From Pseudomonadota bacterium (GTDB taxonomy: Bacteria; Pseudomonadota; Gammaproteobacteria; Steroidobacterales; Steroidobacteraceae), in assembly GCA_018241505.1 (NCBI GenBank), contig JAFEDS010000013.1, positions 373,417 to 437,416 on the forward strand: a DNA stretch of 64,000 nucleotides, given 5' to 3'. The notes under the pieces are model-generated. The model did no database searches. It had not been told where the DNA came from and saw only the letters and a program-made list of their open reading frames with translations. This document shows, piece by piece, positions 23,728 to 32,425 of the stretch. Made by a program: the position numbers and the translations under genes. Position 1 is the stretch's first letter. Each line of letters begins with the position of its first letter.

Positions 23728-25181
23728 CCGCATCGGTTTCAAATCCTGCCTGCGTCCGGGTCGGTACGCGACCCAAGGTTGTGCTCTACAACCCGCAGGC
23801 GGTGTTCTTTACTTTTCCGCTCGCCTTGTTGGCCATTGGCTCGGAGCTCGATCCCGAACGGTACGAGGTGGTCATCATTGATGCGCGGCTGGAGACAGAC
23901 GCGCCGAGTGTCGTGCTGTCACATCTGGAAGGAGCGTTGTGCGTCGGAGTCACAGTTCTGACGGGCGCGCCGATTTCCGACGCGTTGCAGGTATCTCGGG
24001 CGGTCAAACGTGCTCGTCCGGACCTGCCGGTGGTTTGGGGAGGATGGCATCCCTCCATGTTCGCCAGTGAGTGCCTCGCTGAGCCGTCTGTCGACATTAC
24101 GGTGCGTGGGCAGGGCGAGGAGACTTTTGTTGAGATTGTGCAGCGCCTGGCGGAGGGGCGGTCTCTCGAAGGCTGCGCGGGCTGCACGGTTCGCTTGCCC
24201 GATGGGCGGATCCATGAGAATCCGGCGCGTGCGCTGGCTCCTGTCGATAAGTTCCGCGCCCACGATTACGACCTGATTCCCGTGGAGCGCTATTTTCAAC
24301 TGAAGGGCAAACGCCAGCTCGACTACATTTCATCGCAGGGCTGCAACTTCCGCTGTGCGTTCTGCTCCGATCCGTTTGTGTACGGGCGCAAGTGGGTGGG
24401 TCTCGAGCCCAATCGCATGGCCCTGCGCCTGAAGGAGCTGTGGGATCGCTATCAGTTCGATGATGTCAACTTCCAGGACGAAACGTTCTTCACCAAGCGC
24501 GAGCGGGTGCGCGAGATGGCGGAGCGCATCATCGAGTCGGGCATGAAGATCACCTGGGCGGCGACGATGCGCGCGGACCAGGGAGTGCGCTTGCCCGATG
24601 ACGTGTGGGCCAAATGCAAGCAGTCGGGCCTGCGCCGCCTGCTCGTTGGCGTGGAGTCGGGCTCCAACGAGATGCTGAAGCGCATCCGCAAGGACATCAA
24701 GATCGAACAGGTGTTCGCGACCGCGGAAAAAATGGTCCAACACGGCATTGCCGGTCATTTTCCATTCATTGTCGGCTTTCCGGATGAGAGCGGCGCGTCC
24801 ATCCAGGAGAGCCTGGATGTGGCCAAGCGGCTGCGTTCCATGAGCCCCGACTTTCTCACGCCCATCTACTACTTCAAGCCATATCCGGGCAGCGAGCTGG
24901 TCATCGAGGCCGTGGCCAAGGGGTTCCGGCTCCCGGACACCCTGGAGGAGTGGGCGCGCTTCGATTACGTCGCCGGGTTGCCGGGGCCGTGGGTCACGCC
25001 GGAAAAATTCGAGTTGATTGAGCGTTTCAAATTCTTTCACGAGCTGGCTTGGAAGCGGGTGTCGCCGGGGAAACGCCTCATCCAGAGGCTCGCCCGGTAT
25101 CGCTGCACGCGTGACTTCTACCGCTGGCCGGTCGAAATGCTGTTCACCCGGTGGCTGGTTCCGGCGCAGAAGCTGTCATGA
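23724..25181 (+). CDS. B12-binding-type radical SAM enzyme 1
   Basis: 485 residues from the ATG overlapping the upstream stop. Residues about 15-150 form a cobalamin-binding-like Rossmann domain (KVVLYNPQAVFFTFPLALLAIGSEL, VVWGGWHPSM, VRGQGEETF); no DxHxxG cobalamin ligand is seen, as is common in this family. The radical SAM motif is SSQGCNFRCAFC (Cys 207, 211, 214), followed by a TIM-barrel with VNFQDETFF and GVESGSNEMLKRI. Members methylate or rearrange unreactive carbons (for example HpnP, fosfomycin and thiostrepton enzymes). It is immediately followed by a second, distinct enzyme of the same class. Confidence 0.9.
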   Translation: MTASVSNPACVRVGTRPKVVLYNPQAVFFTFPLALLAIGSELDPERYEVVIIDARLETDAPSVVLSHLEGALCVGVTVLTGAPISDALQVSRAVKRARPDLPVVWGGWHPSMFASECLAEPSVDITVRGQGEETFVEIVQRLAEGRSLEGCAGCTVRLPDGRIHENPARALAPVDKFRAHDYDLIPVERYFQLKGKRQLDYISSQGCNFRCAFCSDPFVYGRKWVGLEPNRMALRLKELWDRYQFDDVNFQDETFFTKRERVREMAERIIESGMKITWAATMRADQGVRLPDDVWAKCKQSGLRRLLVGVESGSNEMLKRIRKDIKIEQVFATAEKMVQHGIAGHFPFIVGFPDESGASIQESLDVAKRLRSMSPDFLTPIYYFKPYPGSELVIEAVAKGFRLPDTLEEWARFDYVAGLPGPWVTPEKFELIERFKFFHELAWKRVSPGKRLIQRLARYRCTRDFYRWPVEMLFTRWLVPAQKLS

Positions 25182-26692
25182 CTATGCTCAAACACGTTCT
25201 GTTGATCAATCCGACCATCACCTCGCGGCGCAGCGCCCGGTTTCCCCTGGCGGTGCTGAATCTGTCCGCGGCGCTCGCGGGCCGCTATGCCTCGAGCATC
25301 ATTGACGGCAACATCGATCGCGATTTTGTCACCACGGCGCTGCGGACATTGGCGGGCGGGCACGTCGATGCCGTTGGCTTGAGCGTCATGGGCGGTCCGC
25401 AGTTGCGCAGTGCCATCCTGGTTTCAAAAGCCATTCGGGCCCGTTTTCCTGGGGTTCCGATCATCTGGGGAGGCCACTTTCCCAGCATCTGCGCGGAACC
25501 GGCGCTCAACGAGCCGTATGTCGACTATGCCATCCGCGGACAAGGCGAGGAGACTCTCGTTGCCCTGTTGGATGTGTTGTTCGGGGTCAGCAGCGAGCGG
25601 CTGGATAACATTGCAGGATTGTCGTGGCGCTCGCAGGAGCGTGTCGTGCACAACCCCGGTCGCGCCTTCTCGACGGCCGGCCTGGGTCGCAGTCTGCCCT
25701 ACGATCGCCTCACCAATCCGCGCGCCTACCTGGGCAGGACATTTCTCGGCAACCGGACCACGGGATTCCAGGCGGCACTGGGATGCCGCTTCCGGTGTAC
25801 TTTCTGTGGCGTTGCTTCCATGTTTCGGGGCAAGACGGCGTTGCCACCGGCCGAGCGGCTCGAACACGAATTGCGGCATCTGCAGAGGCATTTCGGCGCT
25901 GACTCGGTGCAGTTCTTCGATCACAACTTCTTTGACCGTGAAGAAGACACGGTGCCACTGCTCGAGGTCCTGTCACGCCTGCAGCTTCCGTGGTGGTGCT
26001 TTGCACGCGCCGATGCCTTGTTGAATTTGTCGGAGAGCTCGTGGGCGCTGGTCAGAAAGAGCCGGCTGCGGATGGCCTACATCGGTGCGGAGTCACCCAG
26101 TGACTGGTTGCTGCACGATGTACGCAAAGGCACACGAACGGATCAGACGCTGGAGGCAGTTGAAATCTGCCGTCGCAACGACGTCATTCCCGAGCTGTCG
26201 TTCATGTTGGCGCCGCCGCAGGATCCGGAAGGGGAGACCGAGCGCACGTTCGACTTCATCAGGCAGGTCAAGCGACTGCATCCGAAGACGGAGATCATGC
26301 TTTATATCTATGCTCCATTGCCGCCTGCCCCGGGGAAGCCGAATCCGCAGGTGCAGAAGGCGGTGAGCGCTCTGTCCGATACGGATGGGAAGCCGCTCGT
26401 ATTTCCAACTACTGCCGACGGCTGGGCGCAGCAGAAGTGGCTGAGCTACTGGTGCCATACCGACGCTCCCTGGCTCACGCCGGCGTTGCGCGAGCGAATT
26501 CGTGACTTCACCACGGTGCTGGGTTGCCGGTTCCCGACCATCACCGATGTGCGCTCACCATCGTGGGGAAAGGCGGCGCTTCAGGCGCTGGCTTCGTGGC
26601 GCTATCGCTTCGAGCGTTATGGACGTCCCTGGGAGCTCAATGCTTCACGGAAGTTCATCCGATTGTGGGATCCGCGGGTATCCGGCCTGTGA
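25178..26692 (+). CDS. B12-binding-type radical SAM enzyme 2
   Basis: 504 residues from the ATG that overlaps the stop of the preceding paralogue. The N-terminal B12-like domain has HVLLINPTITSRRSARFPLAVL, PIIWGGHFPSI and IRGQGEETL. The radical SAM motif is ALGCRFRCTFC (Cys 203, 207, 210). Later landmarks are VQFFDHNFFDREEDT and YIGAESPSDWLL. It is related to enzyme 1 but far from identical, so the two likely perform successive steps rather than being a recent duplication. Eleven bases separate it from the glycosyltransferase. Confidence 0.9.
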   Translation: MTMLKHVLLINPTITSRRSARFPLAVLNLSAALAGRYASSIIDGNIDRDFVTTALRTLAGGHVDAVGLSVMGGPQLRSAILVSKAIRARFPGVPIIWGGHFPSICAEPALNEPYVDYAIRGQGEETLVALLDVLFGVSSERLDNIAGLSWRSQERVVHNPGRAFSTAGLGRSLPYDRLTNPRAYLGRTFLGNRTTGFQAALGCRFRCTFCGVASMFRGKTALPPAERLEHELRHLQRHFGADSVQFFDHNFFDREEDTVPLLEVLSRLQLPWWCFARADALLNLSESSWALVRKSRLRMAYIGAESPSDWLLHDVRKGTRTDQTLEAVEICRRNDVIPELSFMLAPPQDPEGETERTFDFIRQVKRLHPKTEIMLYIYAPLPPAPGKPNPQVQKAVSALSDTDGKPLVFPTTADGWAQQKWLSYWCHTDAPWLTPALRERIRDFTTVLGCRFPTITDVRSPSWGKAALQALASWRYRFERYGRPWELNASRKFIRLWDPRVSGL

Positions 26693-26703
26693 GAGAGTAG
26701 GTT

Positions 26704-27630
26704 GTGCAGCAACCGTTGGTCTCAGTCATTCTTCCGACTTACAACCGCTTGCGGTTTCTGCCGGCTGCAGTTGACTCCGTCCTGGCGCAGACACTGACAA
26801 GCTGGGAGCTGCTCATTGCAGATGACGGTTCTGACCGCGAAACACTGGACTATCTGCAGTCGCTGGAGGAGCTTTCCCAGGTCCGGGTGCTCCGCTTGCC
26901 ACACACGGGAAATCCGGGCGCGGCGCGTAACGCCGCATTACGGGTGGCACGCGGCGAGTACGTCGCGTTTCTGGATTCGGATGACTCGTGGATGCCGACC
27001 AAGCTTGCTGTCCAGGTTCGTGCCTTGCGTGCGTCAGCCGACTGTCGCTGGAGCTATACAGATCATGTGCGTATCGACGCGGCGGGAAACTCCATTGATT
27101 GGCAGCGCAATCCAAGCAGGACGCTGCCCGAAGGAAACATTGTAGAAGCGCTGCTTCAATTGCGGGCCGGTACGCCGACGCCCACGATTGTGGCCGAGAG
27201 GGCACTGATCGAAGCGGCGGGAGGATTCGATGAGCGGCAGGAACTGCACGAGGATTACGACCTGTGGCTGCGATTGGCGTTGCTGTCCAAAGTGTTGGTG
27301 GTTGCGCAGCCGCTGTCCTGCGTTCGCCGCCACGATGAGCACTTCAGTGGCGGTACGGTGCGCAACTTCCAGGCGAGGTTGCAAATATTCGCCAAAATAC
27401 AGGGCCGCGTCCCGGCCTCTCTCCTGAGGCGCGAGCGTGCGCGGCAGGCCGGTGGTCTCGCCTGCGCGTATGCATCGGCACGGGATGGCGCGGGAGTCCG
27501 GCGGACAATCGCAACGAGTTGGTCGTATTCGTGGCGTAGCTGGCACTGGCATGTGGCCTGCTCACGGGCCCTGCTGCGCGCTTGCGTGCCCCCACGCCTC
27601 GTGTCCCTGGTTCGTCAGGTGAGACATTGA
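26704..27630 (+). CDS. GT2-family glycosyltransferase
   Basis: 308 residues, GTG start. The GT-A nucleotide-sugar domain is clear: VSVILPTYNRLRFLPAAVDSVLAQ at the N-terminus, GNPGAARNAALRVARGEYVAFLDSDD with the metal-binding acidic cluster (about residues 90-97), and ELHEDYDLWLRLAL as the acceptor/catalytic region. There are no transmembrane helices, so it should work in the cytoplasm or at the inner face of the membrane. It belongs to the coupled biosynthetic run and probably glycosylates the cluster product or its lipid carrier. Confidence 0.9.
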   Translation: MQQPLVSVILPTYNRLRFLPAAVDSVLAQTLTSWELLIADDGSDRETLDYLQSLEELSQVRVLRLPHTGNPGAARNAALRVARGEYVAFLDSDDSWMPTKLAVQVRALRASADCRWSYTDHVRIDAAGNSIDWQRNPSRTLPEGNIVEALLQLRAGTPTPTIVAERALIEAAGGFDERQELHEDYDLWLRLALLSKVLVVAQPLSCVRRHDEHFSGGTVRNFQARLQIFAKIQGRVPASLLRRERARQAGGLACAYASARDGAGVRRTIATSWSYSWRSWHWHVACSRALLRACVPPRLVSLVRQVRH

Positions 27631-29381
27631 ATATCTTCTCGCGAATCTGGCGGTTGCTCGCGCCGTCACAGCGGCGGCAGTTGGTTCGCTTGCAGTTGGT
27701 TGCGGTGGCAATGGCCTCGTCGACCGTTGGTGGCCTGGCGGCGGTGGTGCCCTTCTTTACCGTGCTCACCGACCCCGCCGCCATCCATCGAAGTCCGTTT
27801 CTGCAGGCGTTATATCTGCATCTGGGATCCGGCGGTGCGGGGGCCTTCACCGTGGCGCTGGGAATTGCCTTCGCGGTGTTTGTGTTGCTGGCGAACGCTA
27901 TCAATCTGCTGGGAACGCTCGCCATCAACCGGTTCGCCCATCGGGTGGGCGATAGCTTCTATGTGCGCCTGTTCGATGAGTATCTGCGGCGCGATTGCGC
28001 ATTTCATGCCCGGCACAACAGCGCGCTGCTGTCGGCCAGGGTGCTGCACGAGACCGGCCGCGTGGTCACCGGCATTCTCAACCAAGGGCTCATTCTGGTT
28101 GCCAATCTCATCACGATTGCCTTTGTGGTGATGGCCATCCTTCTGTTGAATCCGCTGCTGGCCGGCATAGCCATGTTTGCACTGGCTGCCAGTTATGTCC
28201 TCATCTACGGATTGATGCGCCAGCGACTGCTGAACAATGGCCGCAATGAGAGCCGCCACGTAGCGGTCCGCAGCCAGGTGGTGAATGAGACATTCGGCGC
28301 AATCAAGGAGGTCACCCTGGCGGATGCCCGGGGTTCGTTCGTGCACCGGTTTGCGCAGCAGTGTCACGCCATGACCCGGGTGGAACTGAGCACGCTGGCA
28401 ATTTCGCTCAGTCCGCGCAATCTGTTGGAATGTCTTACCGTGCTCTGTCTCGTGGCCGTCGCTCTGTATCTGCATGCCGGCGGCAACGGGGCCGGCTCGT
28501 GGATGGCCGAGCTCAGCTTTGTTGCCCTGGCCGCGTATCGGCTGCTGCCAGCTCTGCAATTGACGTTCATTGCCGTGGTGCGCATCCGCGCGAATCTTTC
28601 AGCTCTGGACAACATTGAGGCCGATCTGTTGGCCGCAGGGCCGGCGCGCAGCGCGGCAGCAGCCTTCACGGACCAGAACCGGCAGGAGACTTTGGCGGGT
28701 GGTATCGAATTGCAGGATGTCTGCTTCCGCTATGCTGCCGATCGACCGCCCGCTCTCAACAACCTCTCGGTGGTCATTCAGGCCGGTTCCTGTGTCGGTA
28801 TCATCGGTGCCAATGGATCGGGCAAGACCACCCTGGTGGATGTACTGGCGGGGCTGTTGGTGCCGCAGTCGGGGCGCGTGATCATAGATGGAACGGTATT
28901 GGATGAGTCGCGACGCGGTGCCTGGCACGCGGCTGTCGCCTATGTGCCACAACAAGTCCTCGTGTTTGACGCTACGTTTGCAGAGAACGTGGCCTTGGGC
29001 GTGCAACGGGCGCATATCGATATCGAGCGAGTGGAGCGTGCCATCCACATGGCGCGCTTGAGCGAGTGTGTTGCCTCTTTCCCCAGGGGAATCGACGAGG
29101 TGTTGGGTGAGCGCGGTTGTCGGTTGAGCGGCGGCCAGCGGCAACGATTGGGAATCGCACGGGCCTTGTATCGCGATGCATCGATCCTGATCCTGGATGA
29201 GGCGACCAGTTCCCTCGACAGCACCGCAGAGGAGCAAATCGTCGACATGTTGGAGAAGCTGCGCCCCCGCTGTACGATCGTGATGATCGCTCATCGGATG
29301 AGCGCGTTGCGTCACTGTGAGATCATTCACGAGCTCTGGGAAGGGCGTATCGTGCGAAGTTTACATGAACGCGCGGCCTGA
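27627..29381 (+). CDS. ABC exporter, fused membrane and ATPase domains
   Basis: 584 residues if started at the TTG overlapping the upstream TGA; a GTG at 27582 is the alternative. The N-terminal half has about six transmembrane helices in exporter arrangement. The ATPase has Walker A GANGSGKTT (about residues 395-403), signature LSGGQRQRLG (about 500), Walker B ILILDEATSSLD (about 522) and the H-loop IVMIAHRMS. The layout is that of MsbA/PglK/lasso-peptide-type half-transporters, which act as homodimers moving lipids, lipid-linked sugars or peptides outward. In this cluster it is the obvious exporter or flippase. No peptidase C39 domain is present. Confidence 0.92.
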   Translation: MNIFSRIWRLLAPSQRRQLVRLQLVAVAMASSTVGGLAAVVPFFTVLTDPAAIHRSPFLQALYLHLGSGGAGAFTVALGIAFAVFVLLANAINLLGTLAINRFAHRVGDSFYVRLFDEYLRRDCAFHARHNSALLSARVLHETGRVVTGILNQGLILVANLITIAFVVMAILLLNPLLAGIAMFALAASYVLIYGLMRQRLLNNGRNESRHVAVRSQVVNETFGAIKEVTLADARGSFVHRFAQQCHAMTRVELSTLAISLSPRNLLECLTVLCLVAVALYLHAGGNGAGSWMAELSFVALAAYRLLPALQLTFIAVVRIRANLSALDNIEADLLAAGPARSAAAAFTDQNRQETLAGGIELQDVCFRYAADRPPALNNLSVVIQAGSCVGIIGANGSGKTTLVDVLAGLLVPQSGRVIIDGTVLDESRRGAWHAAVAYVPQQVLVFDATFAENVALGVQRAHIDIERVERAIHMARLSECVASFPRGIDEVLGERGCRLSGGQRQRLGIARALYRDASILILDEATSSLDSTAEEQIVDMLEKLRPRCTIVMIAHRMSALRHCEIIHELWEGRIVRSLHERAA

Positions 29382-30258
29382 CTTCGTGATTGCGGGCGCG
29401 CCGAAGTGTGGCACCACTGCGTTGTTTGAGTATCTGCGCCGCCAGCCGCGAATTTTCATTCCGCACCTGAAGGAGCCCAAGTTTTTCTGCTCCGACTTGA
29501 AGACCACCGGTGGCGTTTATACGTTGGATGGCTATCGGGCGCTGTTTGCCGGAGCGCACGCGAACATCGTAACAGGTGAAGCGAGCACGTTCTACCTGTA
29601 CTCCCGGGTCGCCATTGAAAAGATCATGGCACACAATCCGAGAACCAAGGTGATTGCGATTCTGCGCAATCCGGTCGAGGCCGCCCATTCCTTGCACGCG
29701 GCGCGCTGGAGTCACCGACACGAGAATGTACGTAGCTTCGAACAGGCCTGGCGCATCCAGTCCGCACGTCTCGCCGGAGAGCAGATGCCAACTGGTTGGC
29801 CCGACCCGGCCACTTTGCAATACGGACCGATGTATTGCTATGCCGGACAAATCCGCCGGATGTTTGAGCACGTGCCACCTGGGCAGCGGTACATCATCGT
29901 CTATGAGGAGTTCTTCGCGGATCCAGTCCGGCACTTTGCGAAGCTGTTGCAATTCCTCGAGGTACCCGCGGATACACACTCAGATTTCACGGTGGTCAAT
30001 CCTGCGTTGGGTCATCGCTCTGCGGGGCTCGATCGACTGCTGCGTCAGCCGCCGAGATGGGTCAGAAAGCTGTATGGATCGATGCGGCCCTTATTCACAG
30101 CCGCCCGCATGAGCCCCGCGCGACTTGCCTGGCACCTGAACACGGTTCCCCGGCGGAAGCCGGTGCTCGATGCGGCGTTTCGCGCGCAGATGGAGCGCTA
30201 CTTCGCCCCGGACATCGCCGAGCTCGAGAGCTTGCTCGGCCGTCTGTTGTGGCGATGA
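29365..30258 (+). CDS. Sulfotransferase
   Basis: 297 residues from the ATG at 29365, 17 bases inside the end of the ABC gene. The PAPS 5'-phosphosulfate loop is AGAPKCGTTALFEYLRRQP near the N-terminus, and the 3'-phosphate motif is VIAILRNPVEAAHSLH. HLKEPKFFCSD and the YSRVAIEKIMAHNP segment match bacterial carbohydrate and heparan-sulfate-like sulfotransferases. It should move sulfate from PAPS to a hydroxyl on the cluster product. No PAPS synthesis genes are in the window. It overlaps the following fusion gene by four bases. Confidence 0.92.
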   Translation: MNARPDFVIAGAPKCGTTALFEYLRRQPRIFIPHLKEPKFFCSDLKTTGGVYTLDGYRALFAGAHANIVTGEASTFYLYSRVAIEKIMAHNPRTKVIAILRNPVEAAHSLHAARWSHRHENVRSFEQAWRIQSARLAGEQMPTGWPDPATLQYGPMYCYAGQIRRMFEHVPPGQRYIIVYEEFFADPVRHFAKLLQFLEVPADTHSDFTVVNPALGHRSAGLDRLLRQPPRWVRKLYGSMRPLFTAARMSPARLAWHLNTVPRRKPVLDAAFRAQMERYFAPDIAELESLLGRLLWR

Positions 30259-32360
30259 TGGCCAATTCGGGCTCGCGGGCGTTGCGCGCGCTGGTCATTG
30301 GCGCGGGTCCCGCTGCCGTGGACATGCATTTCCCAGTGCTTGCGGCTCTGCGTGACAAACGTGCAATCGTGCTGTCCGTGGTGTGTGATTTGGAACGTGA
30401 ACGCGCCCGCCAGGCCCGGGCCCGGTTCGGATTTCTTCAGGATAGCGGCGATGCACTGACTGAGATTGCCCGAGCGGACATTGACGTTGTCTACGCGTTC
30501 GGCAGTGCCCAGATGCACTATGAGCTGGGGTTGGGCGCGCTTCTCGGCGGCAAACACCTCTTTGTGGAGAAGCCGGTCGCCCCTTCGCATGCGCAGGCTG
30601 CCAAATTGGCGCAGGCCGCTCGTCAGGGGAGGCTCATTGCGGTGGGTGGGCACAATCGGCGGTTCTACAAGTCGCTCGGTGCGGTGCAGGAGCACGCGGG
30701 AAAGGCCGGATGGGACTTTGCTGAGGCCGTGTTTCACAAACCGGAATACGGCAAGCCGGCGCCGTTCGGTGCGCGCACCTGGCTGACCGCCAACGGCATT
30801 CACGCACTGGATGCACTCGTGTTCATGATGGGTGAATTGCCGGAGCACCTGACGGCGTTTGCAGATGACGGGATTCAGCCGGCCGTCTTCAGCGCCATGA
30901 TGCGATGGCGCCAGGGCGCGCAAGGTGTGTTCCTCTGTAACAATGCAGCGGGCGCAAGGCGTGAAGAGTATGTTTTTCACAGGGTCGGTACCACGTGTAC
31001 TGTGACCGACCACAGTGTTGTTACGTTCCGGCAGAACACGCCCTCGCCGGAGACTCTCGCTGTTAGTTCCGTTGGAGATGGTATCGAAGCGGAGCACGAG
31101 TCGTTTCTGCACGCCATTGTTACGGGAACGCAACCGCGGCACGCCATTGAAGCGCTCGCCCCATCCTTGTTTCTGGCCGAATTGATAGAAACCGGATTCC
31201 AGGGCAAGGTGCAGTTGCCGGCGCCTGACTCAATGCAGGTCAGGCAAACGCCGCAGACCGGCGGCCACGCTGTGTTGATTGCCCGGCCGCTCGGATTGCA
31301 ATCGGCACTCGCTCGTTGGCTGCCGCGTCATGCGCTCCTGAGTTTGGAGGATGTCCGTGATTCCCCCGGCCCGCTACCGCAGGTCCGCGCGGCAATCCTC
31401 GGGCGGGGCTCGCCCGCCTTGAGCAGCGAAATCCTCAACAAATTGCCCGCGCTCGAGGTGGTGGGCATTTCCGGATTGTCCTGGAGTCATTTCGCGCCCG
31501 AACTGCTGTTGGCGCGCGGCGTCCGATTGATCAATGCAAGCAGCGCACACGCCGAGTCGGTGGCGGAGTTTGCATTGGGTCTGGCGATACTGGGCCGGCG
31601 ACGCGCATTTGCCTCCCATGCCCTGATGCGGATGGGGGAGTGGGGCACGCACGGCCGGACTCTTGGTTTGCGCGGCGCAATCGAGCGCAGCGCGCGGGCA
31701 GTTCGTCCGTTCGTGGCCGCAATTGGATTGGAGGCTCCGTTGCTGCGGATGTGGAGGGCAGCACGGCGAAGGTCTACGAGCGCAGTTGCACCATCGATGA
31801 CACGGGATCTTCGTGAGGCGACAGTGGGATTGCTTGGTTGGGGTGACAATGCGCGCGCATTGGCCAGTCGCCTGTTGGCTGCAGGCGCGCGCGTGCTCGT
31901 GTATACAGAGCACGCTACCGAGGCTGATATCTGCGAGGCAGGAGTTGGCATCGCGCGTGCTTCACTCAATCAGGTGCTGGCGGCTGACATTGTGTCGTTG
32001 CACCGTGGGCTGACTACGGAAACGAGGCATTTTCTGGGCGCCCGCGAGCTGGCGCAGTTGCGGCCGGGCTCAGTTCTCATCAACGTGGCGCGCGCGGAGC
32101 TGATAGAGCCGGCAGCGCTGCGCGAGCGCTTACGGCGTGGCGATGTGTTCGCATGCCTGGACGTGTTTGAAGAAGAGCCGCTACCGAAAAATGACCCACT
32201 ACGCCGGCTGTCCAATGTCTTTCTGACTTCGCATATTGCCGGTGGTTCCGTGGATATGCAGTCGGCGGCTGCTGATGAGGTCGTGCGCAAAGTGGCCGCA
32301 CATCTCGAGGGTGACACCCGTTACTCTGTGTCAATGCAGCGGCTGCGGACCATGACATGA
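30255..32360 (+). CDS. Fusion of a MocA/Gfo-type oxidoreductase and a D-2-hydroxyacid dehydrogenase
   Basis: 701 residues from the ATG overlapping the sulfotransferase stop; a longer frame would lie entirely inside that gene. Residues about 10-325 are Gfo/Idh/MocA-like: LVIGAGPAAVDMHFPVL, the signature EKPVAP (about 105-110), GGHNRRF and AEHESFLHAI. Residues about 375-690 are a D-isomer 2-hydroxyacid dehydrogenase: a catalytic half, then the NAD fold GLLGWGDNARALASRL, with the expected triad at Arg 613 (NVARAEL), Glu 641 (VFEEEP) and His 660 (TSHIAGG). The NAD loop GWGDNA is atypical. The EKP lysine region and the triad are both intact, so a two-step oxidoreduction on one substrate is plausible. 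Confidence 0.85.
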   Translation: MMANSGSRALRALVIGAGPAAVDMHFPVLAALRDKRAIVLSVVCDLERERARQARARFGFLQDSGDALTEIARADIDVVYAFGSAQMHYELGLGALLGGKHLFVEKPVAPSHAQAAKLAQAARQGRLIAVGGHNRRFYKSLGAVQEHAGKAGWDFAEAVFHKPEYGKPAPFGARTWLTANGIHALDALVFMMGELPEHLTAFADDGIQPAVFSAMMRWRQGAQGVFLCNNAAGARREEYVFHRVGTTCTVTDHSVVTFRQNTPSPETLAVSSVGDGIEAEHESFLHAIVTGTQPRHAIEALAPSLFLAELIETGFQGKVQLPAPDSMQVRQTPQTGGHAVLIARPLGLQSALARWLPRHALLSLEDVRDSPGPLPQVRAAILGRGSPALSSEILNKLPALEVVGISGLSWSHFAPELLLARGVRLINASSAHAESVAEFALGLAILGRRRAFASHALMRMGEWGTHGRTLGLRGAIERSARAVRPFVAAIGLEAPLLRMWRAARRRSTSAVAPSMTRDLREATVGLLGWGDNARALASRLLAAGARVLVYTEHATEADICEAGVGIARASLNQVLAADIVSLHRGLTTETRHFLGARELAQLRPGSVLINVARAELIEPAALRERLRRGDVFACLDVFEEEPLPKNDPLRRLSNVFLTSHIAGGSVDMQSAAADEVVRKVAAHLEGDTRYSVSMQRLRTMT

Positions 32361-32425
32361 TCGGCCGCGTACAGTATCATTGAGGATCCCGTCTCGAGTC
32401 GTCGCGCAACTACGGACCGCGCTCA

